A stretch of DNA of 64,000 nt from an uncultured Bryobacterales bacterium (GTDB lineage: Bacteria > Acidobacteriota > Terriglobia > Bryobacterales > UBA6623): NCBI GenBank assembly GCA_951813605.1, contig OX638379.1, forward strand, positions 3,342,062 through 3,406,061, given 5' to 3'. This document shows positions 37,583-47,851 of this stretch, piece after piece. Position numbers and translations under genes: made by a program. The number at the start of each line of letters is the position of its first letter. Position 1 is the first letter of the stretch. The notes beneath the pieces were generated by a model, which was given only the letters and a program-made list of their open reading frames with translations, did no database searches and was not told where the DNA came from.

Positions 37583-40019
37583 ATGGTCAGCTTTTGGAAG
37601 GTTTTCAGCGGGCTCTTGGTGCTGGCCGGAAGCCTGACCGCCTCTGAAAATCCCGAGATTTTCCAAAACCAGCTCGTCCCTTTTCTCCAGGCCCATTGCG
37701 CCACCTGCCACGGCGGGTCCGAACCGCAAAGCAACCTCTCGATTTCGAGCTACGATGCGCTGCTCAAAGGCGGCAAGCACGGCCCGGCGATTGTTCCCGG
37801 CTCGGCCGAGCAAAGCCTGCTGATCCAGTACGTCAAGGGCGCCAAGCAGCCCCAGATGCCGTTGGGAGGCTCGCTGCCGGCAGGGGTGGTCGAGCAGTTG
37901 GCGCGGGCGCTCGATGAAATGAGCCCGCTGGCGCACACGGCATCACACGACGCCTACCTCGACTGGCTGTTTCAGAAGCCGGTGGCGCCGCCCGTCCCAG
38001 ATCTCGGCGAAAGTGGCCCCGTCAATCCGATCGACGCCTTTATCCGGGCGCGTCTCCGCTCGGAGGGCCTGGCGGCCGCTCCGCCCGCCAGCCGCCGGGC
38101 GCTTGTCCGGCGCCTCTATTTCAACCTGATCGGCCTGCCGCCATCGCCCGCTGAAGTGCAAGCTTTCCTCGACGATCCCGGGCCCGAGCCTTTCGAGAAG
38201 CTGGTCGATCGCCTGCTGTCCGACCCGCGCTACGGCGAGCGCTGGGGACGCCATTGGCTCGACTTGGTGCGGTTTGCCGAATCCGACGGCTTCGCCGATC
38301 GACACCGAGCGGCCCACCGCCTGGCGCTACCGCGACTACGTAATACGGTCATTCAATCAGGACAAACCCTATGACGTGTTCATCCAAGAGCAGCTTGCCG
38401 GCGACGAGCTCGACGGCGACGAGACGGTCGAGCCCTCTGAACGGCTGGTCGCACTGGGATTCCTGCGCATGGGTCCCTGGGAAGCTGACGCCAACTCCCA
38501 GCGGCAGCTTCGCTTGAATGTCCTCAACGAGCTCACGGCGACGACCGGCGAAGTGTTTCTTGGGCTAACGGTGGGCTGCGCGCAGTGCCACGATCACAAA
38601 TACGACCCCATCCCACAGCGCGACTTTTACCGCTTCCAGGCGTTTTTTGCCCCGATGCGCGTGGAGGCCCTGCCGGCGGCATTTACCGACGCCGAATACG
38701 ACCGCAACATGAAGCGGCTGCGGCGCGAGCACGAGGACCAGCTCGATCGCGCCACCGATGAGTTCGACGAGCGTCGCCAAGCCTTGATCGAGCGCTTCAT
38801 GGAAAGCAAGAACGTCACCGAAGACGATGACAACGTCAAGGAGTTCAAGCGCGAGCTGGGTGTTCAGAACGAGTTTTTCCGAGACCGGAAAGACCCCATC
38901 TTCCGCGAAGAGGTCTGGACCGCCTATCTGGCGGCGAAGGATGAACAAGAGCGTCTCCAGGAGCTTGTCCGGCGCTACCAGCCCGTGGCCGTTGCAGTTT
39001 CTGATCTGGTACCACCCGATGTGCCTGATTTGCCGGATACCCACGTGCTGGCCGGCGGGGAGCTCGACAGCGAGCTCGAAAAGGTCGAGCCGGGCTTTCT
39101 GGAATGCATCACGGGACCGGCCGGCAATGCCAAGATCCCCTTCGTGGACGGAAGCTCGGGGCGTCGCCGCGCGCTGGCTGAGTGGATCGCCAGCCCGCGC
39201 AACCCGTTGACTGCTCGTGTAATGGTCAACCGCCTCTGGCAGCATCACTTCGGGCAGGGGCTGCTTCGTACCGCAAGCGACGTCGGAAAGAACGGCGACA
39301 GCCCGTCCCACCCGGAACTGCTCGACTGGCTGGCCGAGGAGTTCGTCAAGCGGGGATGGAGCATCAAAGCCATGCACCGGTTGGGGCTGACTTCGAAGAC
39401 CTATCAGCAGTCCACTGGGCACCCCGCCTGGAAGCGGCACGCCGAGGTAGATTCCGACAATCGCCTGCTGTGGAGAATGAATTGGACGCGGCTCGAAGCC
39501 GAGGTGCTGCGCGATTCCGTGTTGTTCTTGAGCGGTCGGCTGAATCCCGAGCAAGGCGGTCCCGGTTCGCTGTTCGATGTGCCTGCCGACGTCGCCGAAG
39601 GGTTCGAGTTCTTCAAGTGGTTTGCTTCCCCTCCGGAACAGCAGCGCCGCCGCTCGGTTTACACCTTCCAGCGTCGCTCGGTTTTGCAGCCCTTCTTGGA
39701 GACCTTCGACGTCGCGAACATGAGCGAGTCGTGCTCGCGGCGCAATACCACGACAGTGGCGCCCCAGGCCTTGACGCTGCTCAACGGCAAACTGGTCAAC
39801 ACCGAGGCGCGGCATTTCGCCGAGCGCATCGCCCGCGCGGCCGGCCCCGACCCGCAAAAGCAGATCGAGCGAGCTTTTTGGCTCGTTCTTGGCCGGCCGC
39901 CTTCTCAAGGCGAATTGACGGAGGCTCGGGAACTGCTGGCGCAATCCGCTACGCTGGAGGGTTTCACCCAATTGGGTGTGGTGTTATTCAACTTGAACGA
40001 GTTTTTGTATCTGGAGTAA
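37583..40019 (+). pseudogene. PSD1-type DUF1549/DUF1553 cytochrome protein with a one-base frameshift
   Basis: A single gene read in two frames. Part one, from ATG 37583 (signal FWKVFSGLLVLAGSLTA), has the cytochrome site CATCHGG, then the DUF1549 block (NPIDAFIRARLRSEGL, RYGERWGRHWLDLVRFAESD). At about 38297 one extra G shifts the frame. Part two continues TERPTAWRYRDYVIRSFNQD, VGCAQCHDHKYDPIPQRDFY (second CxxCH), and the DUF1553 block (LAEWIASPRNPLTARVMVNR) to the stop at 40019. Total length would be about 811 residues. Every other part is well preserved, so this is a very recent mutation or a sequencing error. The DUF1501 partner follows after 5 bases. Confidence 0.85.
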
Positions 40020-40024
40020 TTGCC

Positions 40025-41461
40025 ATGGATTTGCAGCTGGCGAGGAGACGCTTTCTTTACCGAGGAGTCGCGGGCATCGGCGGCTTGGCGCTGCTCGACA
40101 TGCTCAACCGGGATCTGCGCGCGGCCTCCAGCGACCCCGACAGTCCCCTGATTCCCAAGGACCCGCACCACCCGGCGAAAGCGAACGCGTGCATCTTCTT
40201 GTCGATGCTGGGCGGACCGAGCCAAATGGATACGTTCGACCCCAAGCCGGCCCTCGCCAAGCACGATGGCAGCCCGATGGACTGGAGCAAAGAGAAGCTG
40301 ACCGATCAGCCGGGCCTTTTCGCCAAGCCGCGGGTGCTGGTGGGCAGCGCTTTTAAGTTTCAAAAGCACGGCCAGTGCGGCATGGAGGTTTCGGACCTGC
40401 TGCCGCAAATAGCGAGCTGTGTCGACGACATCGGCTTCGTGCGTTCTGTGCAGGCTGACAACGGCAACCATCCGGCGGCCGTGTTTCAGATGAACACCGG
40501 CTTTGCCCGGCCCGGGAATCCCTCCCTCGGCGCTTGGGCCACCTTTGGGCTGGGCACCGAGAACCAAAATCTACCGGCCTTCGTCGCCCTGCCGGATTTC
40601 CGCTCGATTCCGTTCAGCGGCGCGCAGCAATGGGGCAGCGGTTTCCTGCCGGCCAGCTATCAGGGCACGGTGCTGCGCTGGAAAGGGGAAGCCATCCGCG
40701 ACCTGAGCTCCCCCGAGGGGGTCTCGAGCGAGCTGCAGCAGGCGTCGCGCGATTTGCTGCGCAGCTACAACCAGAAATACCTAGAAAACCATTTCACCAA
40801 CCCCGATCTGCAGGCTCGCATCGACGCCTACGAGCTCGCCTATCGCATGCAAGTCGAGGTGCCCCAGGTGCTCGACCTGACGGATGAAACCGAGGCCACC
40901 AAGCAAATGTACGGGTTGAAGGACGAGATGACACGGTCGTTCGGGACGCGCTGCCTGATGGCCCGTAAGCTCGTCGAAGCCGGTGTGCGCTTCGTGCAGC
41001 TATACACCCCCAGCCAGTCTTGGGATGCGCACGTTGATGTAATCAAGAATCACGGCAAAAACGCCGCCGAGGTCGACCAACCTGTCGCGGCATTGCTCAA
41101 GGATCTCAAGCAGCGCGGGCTGCTCGACGGCACGCTGGTCGTCTGGATGGGGGAATTCGGCCGAACGCCCGACACCCCGGCCGATCGCAAAACGAAAGGA
41201 CGCGACCACAATATCGGTGCCATGACGGTTTGGTTCGCCGGCGGGGGCGTAAAGGGTGGAACGGTCGTCGGGGCCACGAACGACCTCGGATACAAGGCGG
41301 TCGAGCACGTTTACCATATCCGCGACGTTCACGCCACGATTCTGCATCTCATGGGCCTCAACGACATTCGGCTGACCCACTATCACGCCGGCCGTAACCG
41401 CCGGCTCACCGACACCGGCGGACAGCCCATCCACCAGATCTTGGCGAGCAGGCGAAGCTGA
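40025..41461 (+). CDS. DUF1501 family exported protein
   Basis: 478 residues from ATG 40025, 5 bases after the PSD1 gene. The N-terminus LARRRFLYRGVAGIGGLALL is a twin-arginine signal. Family blocks are visible: ACIFLSMLGGPSQMDTFDPK, SVQADNGNHPAAVFQMNTG, LVVWMGEFGRTPDTP, HNIGAMTVWFAGGGVKGG. The fold is alkaline phosphatase/sulfatase-like (GEFGR and the HxxG region lie near the metal site), but no activity is established. PSD1 plus DUF1501 is the standard pair in Planctomycetes and Acidobacteria, parallel to DUF1592 plus DUF1552 at 4.6-8.3 kb. It probably acts in the periplasm on imported polymers (inference). Confidence 0.93.
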   Translation: MDLQLARRRFLYRGVAGIGGLALLDMLNRDLRAASSDPDSPLIPKDPHHPAKANACIFLSMLGGPSQMDTFDPKPALAKHDGSPMDWSKEKLTDQPGLFAKPRVLVGSAFKFQKHGQCGMEVSDLLPQIASCVDDIGFVRSVQADNGNHPAAVFQMNTGFARPGNPSLGAWATFGLGTENQNLPAFVALPDFRSIPFSGAQQWGSGFLPASYQGTVLRWKGEAIRDLSSPEGVSSELQQASRDLLRSYNQKYLENHFTNPDLQARIDAYELAYRMQVEVPQVLDLTDETEATKQMYGLKDEMTRSFGTRCLMARKLVEAGVRFVQLYTPSQSWDAHVDVIKNHGKNAAEVDQPVAALLKDLKQRGLLDGTLVVWMGEFGRTPDTPADRKTKGRDHNIGAMTVWFAGGGVKGGTVVGATNDLGYKAVEHVYHIRDVHATILHLMGLNDIRLTHYHAGRNRRLTDTGGQPIHQILASRRS

Positions 41462-41556
41462 CCGGCGGCTTCGGGTTCTAGAGCCAGGCCATACGTTCTC
41501 TGAGAGGACCTCGCTCGCATTCATATGGCCATTTCAGCCGGCCTGGAATCACCCCG

Positions 41557-42183
41557 ATGAGTCCGAACGCCATTCCAAGCATGGCCTGGGTTCAGCGTGT
41601 CGTGACCGTCGCCGTCGTTGTGCTGAGCGCGTCGGCCGAAACGCTGTCCGAATTCCAGCCTTCCCCGGTCGAAACCGCGCACGGCAAGGTCAGCAGAATC
41701 GAATCCAAGTCGGGGCTCGCGTAAGTGGGCGCAGGCTAACTGGCGCATTTACCTTCGGGCGCGGTCGGGACGTGCCGCTTCGAAGAGCCGGTCCGGATCA
41801 TCGGCCACAAGACCGGAATCTGAGACTCCGGATGTGATTCGCCCAAAGACCACGACCTGTGCCACGCCTGCTTCGGCGGGCAACGCTTCGCGCGGAGGCA
41901 CAGTCTACAGACGAATGCTATCTATTCCGATGCATTCACGCGCGAGGTCCGCTTGCCGCGGGGTCTCGGGTCACGGGTCGAAGCGAGCCAAGACCTGTAT
42001 TGGCTGCCGCTGTTCAACAACCGCACCGGGCAGCCGGCTCAGGTTGAGATGCGCGTCGAGATCGCGCTTATCCGCGAAACGGACATCGTGAAACCTCTAC
42101 TAGCGAGAGAGGGAGCGACGTGCAAGGAAGGGCCCGCTGGCTTCTGCCACGGGTCAGCCCCGCGCCCAGCGTTAACGGATTAG
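41557..42183 (+). pseudogene. secreted protein of unknown family, three in-frame stops
   Basis: From ATG 41557 one frame stays coherent for 209 codons but is cut by TAA at 41722, TAA at 41737 and TGA at 41821. Pieces in order: a signal peptide (VVTVAVVVLSASAET), then LAHLPSGAVGTCRFEEPVRI, SPKDHDLCHACFGG, NAIYSDAFTREVRLPRGLGS and LYWLPLFNNRTGQPAQVEMR. No indel is needed to join them, and the protein-like character of every piece argues for a gene killed by point mutations. The family is not recognised. A His/Cys cluster (HDLCHAC) hints at metal binding. Confidence 0.5.
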
Positions 42184-42299
42184 ACGCTTGCGCCGGATCG
42201 CGGTTTTGAGTATCGTCGGCCAAGAGCGCTGACGGGTTTGATACGAGCGAGATGGGCGATATGGCGAGACAACAGACGCAAAGGAGAGGTGGGCTTCAA

Positions 42300-45200
42300 G
42301 TGAGAGAACGGCGACCGTCCATTTACATTGGGATCAACGTCTTGGCCAGCGTGCTTATCGTTGGCGCAGCGTCTTGCGGGAAGCGCCAGCCGCCGCTCTC
42401 GCCGGAAGACGCTCTCGGAACTTTTCAACTGCCGCCGGGATTCCGCATCGAGTTGGTGGCTGCCGAGCCCGAGATCGCCGACCCGGTGGCGATGGCATTC
42501 GATGCCCGAGGACGGCTCTATGTGGCCGAGATGGCTGACTACCCCCTGGCGACCGAGTTCAAGGGCCGCATCAAGCTGCTCGAAGACCGTGACGCCGACG
42601 GACGGTTCGAGCACAGCACCGTGTTCGCCGACCAGCTGCATTTCCCGAGCGGCGTGATGGCGTGGCGGGACGGCGTGCTGGTCACGTCGGCACCGGACAT
42701 TCTCTATCTAGCCGACAGCGACGGAGACGGGCGGGCCGACCTGCGTCAAGTCGTTCTAACCGGTTTCGCCAAAACCAACCCGCAACTCCGCGTTAACGGC
42801 TTGCAATACGCGGTCGACAACTGGGTTTACGTGGCCTATCCGCGCGCGATTGCACCGATCCGGTACAAGGAGTTCGCGGACGTTGGCGCAGCGATTCGCT
42901 TTCCCGACGAGCCGGGCGCCGCGCCCGCGGAGGTCGACTCAACCGATGTGCGGTTCCGGCCCGCTCGCAAAGAAGTCGAGGCGGCCGCAGGCAATTCCGA
43001 ATTTGGGAATGCGTTTGACGCCTGGGGCAACCGGTTTACGGTCTGGAACAACGATCACGTTCGTCATGTCGTCGTGCCGAACCGCTACCTGACGCGCAAC
43101 CCGTACCTGGCGGTGTCCTCGGCGATGCAGTCCGCCTCGGACCACGAGAATGCAGCCCGGGTTTACCTGATCGCCGACTCGGCGGCGGCCGTGCGAGATT
43201 CGGAGAAGGGCAGCTTCACTTCCGCCGCCGGGATTTCCATATACACCGGCGGGGCCTTTCCTCCCGAGTACGACCTGAGCTTCTTCGTCTGCGAACCCGC
43301 GCATCATCTGGTACATCACGACCTGTTGACCGCCGAAGGGCCGACATTCGTGGCAAAGCGCTCGCGCGAGGGAGTGGAGTTCCTGGCCTCGACCGATAGT
43401 TGGTTCAGCCCAGCATTTACAACCGTGGGGCCCGATGGAGCACTCTATGTCGTCGACTACTACCGGCAGATTCTGGAGCATCCGGAATGGATTCCCTCTG
43501 AGCAGCTCGAGGGCGCCGACCTTTACGCCGGAAGCGACCAAGGACGCATCTATCGCGTCATTCATGAGTCGGCTCAGCCAAGCTCGGTCCCGCGACTGGC
43601 CGAGGCGCCCTCCGGCGAGCTCGTTGAACATCTGTCAAAGCCAAACACGTGGTGGCGCATCACCGCCCAGCGGCTGCTGGTCGAGCGCGGCGATGAAGCG
43701 GCGATTCCCGCGCTGACTGAGTTGGCCAGAAATGGGTCAGCGTTCGCGCGGCTGCACGCGTTGTGGACGCTGGAAGGCCTCGAGGCGCTGTCCAGCGAGC
43801 TGGTGGTCGGGGCGTTGGCAGATCCGTCGGCGCGTGTTCGAGAAAATGCCGTTCGTCTGGCCGAGAGCTTTCTCAGCGACTCGGCCGTGAAGCAAGAGCT
43901 TTACACACTGGCCGACGACGCCGACGCCAAAGTCCAGTTCCAGCTTGCGCTGACTCTGGGCGAACTTCGCGAGGACTCCGCACTCGAAACCCTCGAGGCG
44001 ATCGGACTCCGGCACATCGAGGACCGCTGGTTTCAAACCGCGGTCCTGACGTCGGCCGCCGAGACGGCGGGCCGGTGGTGGCGGTCGATTGCCGGGCGCC
44101 CCGGGTTCCTCGACACAGAATCACAGGGCAAACGCGAGTTTATACAGCGGGTCACCTCGATCATGGCCGCCCGGCAGGCCGAGCGCGAGATGGCCGGCGT
44201 GCTGGCACGGGTAGCAAACGACAAGGGCGCTCATTCCACGTGGTGGCGGGATGCGGCGCTCGCGGGAATGGCGGACGGAATTCCTTCTGGAACGCGACGG
44301 CCGAGGCTGGCTGGTCTCGAGCGGCACTTGATTCCTCTGTTGGGAGCCGACGCTCCGCAGGTCCGCCAGGTTGCTCTCAAGCTCGCCACCAAGGTTTCGC
44401 TCAGCGACACTGCGGCATTACGCGCCCTGTTGCGGGAAGCGTCAAAGACGGCGCGGCTCGAGGGCGCCGCGATCGATGACCGAGTGTACGCTTTGCGCGT
44501 TCTCGCGTTGGGGCGCGCCGAAACCAGCAGGCCTGTCCTCGAGCCGTTTCTCGCGCCACAGCACTCTGAGCCGCTGCGCATTGCCGCCATCGAAGCGCTC
44601 GGCGGCCTTCACGACGCCAATGCCGGAGAAACTCTACTCGCTTCCTGGCGAACCTACACTGGCGCGGTGCGCGATGCCGCGTTGAAAGTGCTATTCGAGG
44701 ATGGCACGAGCTTGCCGGCCCTGCTGGACGCCATCGAGTCGGAACGGGTACAGCCGTGGTCGCTTAGCGCCGGGCAGCGTCACCGTCTGCTGCGGTCATC
44801 CGATTCGGCGATTGGCAGCCGGGCGGAAAAACTATTCGGCGAGTCGCGCCAGGATGAACGCCGCGCCATCCATGAGAGCTATCTCCCAGCGCTACGTCGC
44901 GCGGGCGACCCCGGGCGCGGCCAGCGCGTGTTCGACGCGGTCTGCAGCGAATGCCACCAGGTCGGCGGCCAAGGGTTTGCGGTCGGCCCCGACCTTCACA
45001 CCGTAGCCTCGCGGAATAAGGAGCATCTTCTCAGGGACATTCTGCTGCCGAATGAGAGCATCGAGTCGGGTTACGAAGAGTATCTGGTCGAGACTGCCGA
45101 TGGCCGCTTGATTTCCGGGCTGATCGCCACGCAAACCCCCACTACGTTGGTACTGCGCCGCGCCAAAGGCGAGGAAGACGCGGTGTTGCGCACCAGCATC

Positions 45201-45305
45201 GCCGAGATGCGCTCGCTGAGCGTCTCCGCCATGCCTGAAGACATGGAAAAAGACATCGACGTAGATGAGATGGCCGACCTACTGGCTTATCTGAAGAGTC
45301 TCTAA
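42300..45305 (+). CDS. large propeller-HEAT-cytochrome c protein (DUF7133/PVC-haem type)
   Basis: About 1001 residues from GTG 42300, preceded by AAAGGAGAGG; an in-frame ATG at 42252 is also possible. A hydrophobic segment ending VGAASCGK is a lipoprotein-like signal. Residues about 35-400 form a beta-propeller of the membrane-bound-dehydrogenase type (PPGFRIELVAAEPEIADPVA, RLYVAEMADYPL, GPDGALYVVDYYRQILEHPE). About 430-830 are HEAT-like repeats (FARLHALWTLEGL, VRENAVRLAESFL). The C-terminus has haem site CSECHQVGGQG, followed by IESGYEEYLVETADGRLISG, the typical PVC-type haem domain. The enzyme probably oxidises a sugar in the periplasm. It lies downstream of the PSD1/DUF1501 pair and the dead gene, in the same direction. 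Confidence 0.9.
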   Translation: MRERRPSIYIGINVLASVLIVGAASCGKRQPPLSPEDALGTFQLPPGFRIELVAAEPEIADPVAMAFDARGRLYVAEMADYPLATEFKGRIKLLEDRDADGRFEHSTVFADQLHFPSGVMAWRDGVLVTSAPDILYLADSDGDGRADLRQVVLTGFAKTNPQLRVNGLQYAVDNWVYVAYPRAIAPIRYKEFADVGAAIRFPDEPGAAPAEVDSTDVRFRPARKEVEAAAGNSEFGNAFDAWGNRFTVWNNDHVRHVVVPNRYLTRNPYLAVSSAMQSASDHENAARVYLIADSAAAVRDSEKGSFTSAAGISIYTGGAFPPEYDLSFFVCEPAHHLVHHDLLTAEGPTFVAKRSREGVEFLASTDSWFSPAFTTVGPDGALYVVDYYRQILEHPEWIPSEQLEGADLYAGSDQGRIYRVIHESAQPSSVPRLAEAPSGELVEHLSKPNTWWRITAQRLLVERGDEAAIPALTELARNGSAFARLHALWTLEGLEALSSELVVGALADPSARVRENAVRLAESFLSDSAVKQELYTLADDADAKVQFQLALTLGELREDSALETLEAIGLRHIEDRWFQTAVLTSAAETAGRWWRSIAGRPGFLDTESQGKREFIQRVTSIMAARQAEREMAGVLARVANDKGAHSTWWRDAALAGMADGIPSGTRRPRLAGLERHLIPLLGADAPQVRQVALKLATKVSLSDTAALRALLREASKTARLEGAAIDDRVYALRVLALGRAETSRPVLEPFLAPQHSEPLRIAAIEALGGLHDANAGETLLASWRTYTGAVRDAALKVLFEDGTSLPALLDAIESERVQPWSLSAGQRHRLLRSSDSAIGSRAEKLFGESRQDERRAIHESYLPALRRAGDPGRGQRVFDAVCSECHQVGGQGFAVGPDLHTVASRNKEHLLRDILLPNESIESGYEEYLVETADGRLISGLIATQTPTTLVLRRAKGEEDAVLRTSIAEMRSLSVSAMPEDMEKDIDVDEMADLLAYLKSL

Positions 45306-45439
45306 TGCATCCGTGGCTCATTCCATCTCGAAGCGCGTGTCACTTTCTCTCGAGAGGGGAGGCAGCGCAGTGCCAGGAGTAGAATCGCGGAAACGCCCTG
45401 TAGCGCATATCCGCGATTGATTTGCAGGTAAGCACGGAG

Positions 45440-45669
45440 AACGTGAGGAAACAGATCTGGATGGTCGAGCCAGGGCCGGCGAACAGCCTGCATCGCTGCG
45501 GCTGAAGCGCGACGCGATCAAGATCGGCCCAGTCGTCATCGTTGAAGGCTACCAAGCGAAGGATCATTCGAAGAGGGCCGCCGGCCGCGACGCGACCTTC
45601 GAACTGCGGCGCATATTCTTCTTGGCCCGGACGGGTGTTCCCTACGAAAAGGTCCGCCGGGGCAAGTAG
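45440..45669 (+). pseudogene. DUF6152-family remnant
   Basis: KQIWMVEPGPANSLHRCG ends at a TGA near 45503. After a one-base frame change, LKRDAIKIGPVVIVEGYQAK, DHSKRAAGRDATF and GVPYEKVRRGK follow. The order W.VE...PN.L.R.G ... L..GD...V.GY.AKDGS..A.GR is that of small exported DUF6152 proteins that often accompany acidobacterial oxidases. The N-terminal half is absent. The gene is dead. Confidence 0.55.
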
Positions 45670-45807
45670 CTTCGTCACCGACTGCACGGCGCAATCGGCG
45701 GCCCGCTAGCGGCTGAAGCCCCCAACGCACGACCGATGACTCATGTGCCGGCGTGTACCGTCGGTGCCCAGGCTAGCCGAAGAAAGAATCCCAGCTCGGC
45801 CGGCGAC

Positions 45808-47077
45808 TCAGTCAACCGTCCACAGCGCTAGCGAATCGACATCCTTCACGAACAGCCGCGTGCCCGATATGGCCGGCTGGGCCCAGGTGGCGCTATCCGC
45901 CACCGAGTACCGTCCCAGCGCCTGGAACTTCGTTCCGCTGCTCTCCGCGACAACCAGTTGCGCATCGTCGTTGAGGAGAAACAGAAGCTTGCCAGCCTTG
46001 ACCAGAGCCGTGTTCTGCGCGGCCCTTGGTGGGCCGAGCCACAGGACGCTGCCGGTGCTTGCATCCAACGCGAAGTACTGGCCTCTCGCACGATGCGAGA
46101 GGCCAAACAAGGTGCCGTCGATCAGGACTGGATTGCTGATATACATCGACACTTCCGATGTTTCCCATGCAGTCTCGGTCGTCCACCCGCCGTCGGCCCG
46201 AATGACGTGGAAGGCAGCGGTGCCCAAGTTGTGGCCGCTTACGATGACCATATCTCCATGCATGACCGGCGTTGGACCTGCGGTACCACCATTCCAGGAG
46301 TAACGCCATAGCAAGTTACCGTCGGGAAAGGAAACCTCGATTACGCTGTCCGTGGTTATAGTGACTACCTGGCGAGTGCCGGCGAGTTCCGCCAGAATCG
46401 GCGAGGCGAAGAACCCTCCCTGTCCGACAGTCCACGCAATCTTCCCCGTGCGCCGTGCGGGCATCGAACGCAGTCAAAGGGCCGTAGTTTCCCGGGTGAG
46501 CGACGACGATGCCTTCGCCAGCGAGGGGCGATGAGGCCGCGCCGTAGAACGGGGGCTCCTCGGGACCTGCGGTCCGCCAGAGCAACTTGCCGGAATCGAC
46601 GTCGAAGGCTGCCACGATCCCGCTGATGCCCAGCGTGAACAGCATTCCATCGCGGTACACAGGAGTGGCCTTGGGCCCGGCTCCGTGGGCCGCCGCAGGC
46701 TCGCCGGGCACGTAGGGTGCGGCATAGCCGGAGTTCCACAGCTCCTCGCCTGTCCTAACGTCTAGAGCCGCGACAACCTCGCGTCCCTCGCGCCGGACGA
46801 ACGAGTAGACGACGTCCCCAATCACCAATGGTGTTGCGTAGCCCTGGCCAACGTCGACCTTCCAGTTGCGCTCGAGTTCCTCGGACCAGCGGGCGGGCTC
46901 GACAAACGCGCTGGCAGAGCCGTCTCGATGCGGCCCGCGCCACTGTGTGTAGTTTCTAGAGCCGTCTTCGGCCTCTCCGGTGCCGGCACCGCCGATCGAC
47001 AGCTGGACGAGGGCGAGCACAGGCACCTGCAGGGCGCGGCCGAGTCGTAGATTCCACATTTGCCCATTCGACGCCAT
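45808..47077 (-). pseudogene. PQQ-like beta-propeller protein, 7-base insertion frameshift
   Basis: The N-terminal part from ATG 47077 (an alternative start at 47059 precedes the signal-like RALQVPVLALVQLSIGG) has the family opener YTQWRGPHRDGSASAF and propeller motifs (ALDVRTGEELWNSG, AFDVDSGKLLWRTA). At about 46446-46462 a short tandem duplication (GCACGGCGCACG) adds 7 bases, and the frame moves to RTGKIAWTVGQGGFF and continues ALDASTGSVLWLGPPR to the stop at 45808. Joined, it would be about 420 residues. This is a probable exported propeller protein without the dehydrogenase catalytic residues. The mutation is recent because both halves are undamaged. Confidence 0.8.
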
Positions 47078-47851
47078 CCAGTCCCGAGAGGTTTCGCCCG
47101 ACTCGCCGTGAATTGGCTGTCACTCGGTTCCCAAGCGCCACCGCTACTGCGAGTCATTGCCGTAGGTGCCAATTGAAACGCTCGGTCCAGAAACGACTGG
47201 AGAGTTGGGTCGCTCGCCCCTGCTGGGCGAGGCCTAAGCGATCGAAGCCGGTCGCGCCGGCTCGGCGTAGCCGGCTAGCGCAGTCAGCATGTTGGTACGA
47301 GGCGGAGGTGGGCCCGCTCCGACGGCGAGGCGACGCTATTTGTCCCGAGCGAGAACGGCGGGGCCGAGTACGGGGTCCCAGTAGAGGTGCAACCACCCGG
47401 GCTGCGGCTGGATCGCCGCCGATCGCGCGAAGCCCTTCGCCGATATCCACATCGATCACTCGCACCAGAGGTTTGATGCGTTTCTTGACGTTGCGGTCCC
47501 TGAACAGGCGGTCAAAGTCCTCCTCAAGGCCCTCCAAGTGGGCGAACAAGTCCCTCATCTTGAGGCGAGTTCCGATGGCGCCAGCGATGCCCGCGATCCG
47601 CAGCGTCGCATGCGTGGCACCCAAGTGGCTGCTCTCCTCAAGAATGTCACTCCTTCAGGGGTCAGGAGAGCCCACTCGCGACACGACCAGTTCACCGCCT
47701 AAGTGACGAGCAGAACCGCAGGTGTCGGCGAGGATCCGCCATCAGAGCCGCGAAACGGCGCTTCTCCGGCCACGCCGACCGAGTCGATCTCGGCGCATGG
47801 GCAACCACGCGAAGAGCCTCCAACGTGAACTTAACTGGATCCGCTTCAAGC
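47078..47851. other. intergenic region with an unassigned minus-strand open frame
   Basis: Within this stretch a minus-strand frame (47154-47624) contains protein-like text for about 60 codons (MRDLFAHLEGLEEDFDRLFR, RNVKKRIKPLVRVIDVDIGE) and then low-complexity Arg-rich sequence. I cannot assign it to a family. It may be a remnant. Nothing else was seen. Confidence 0.3.

Noticed and set aside
38290-38305. Programmed ribosomal frameshift in the PSD1 gene
   Set aside because: No slippery heptamer or downstream pseudoknot is visible; other members of the family are in one frame.
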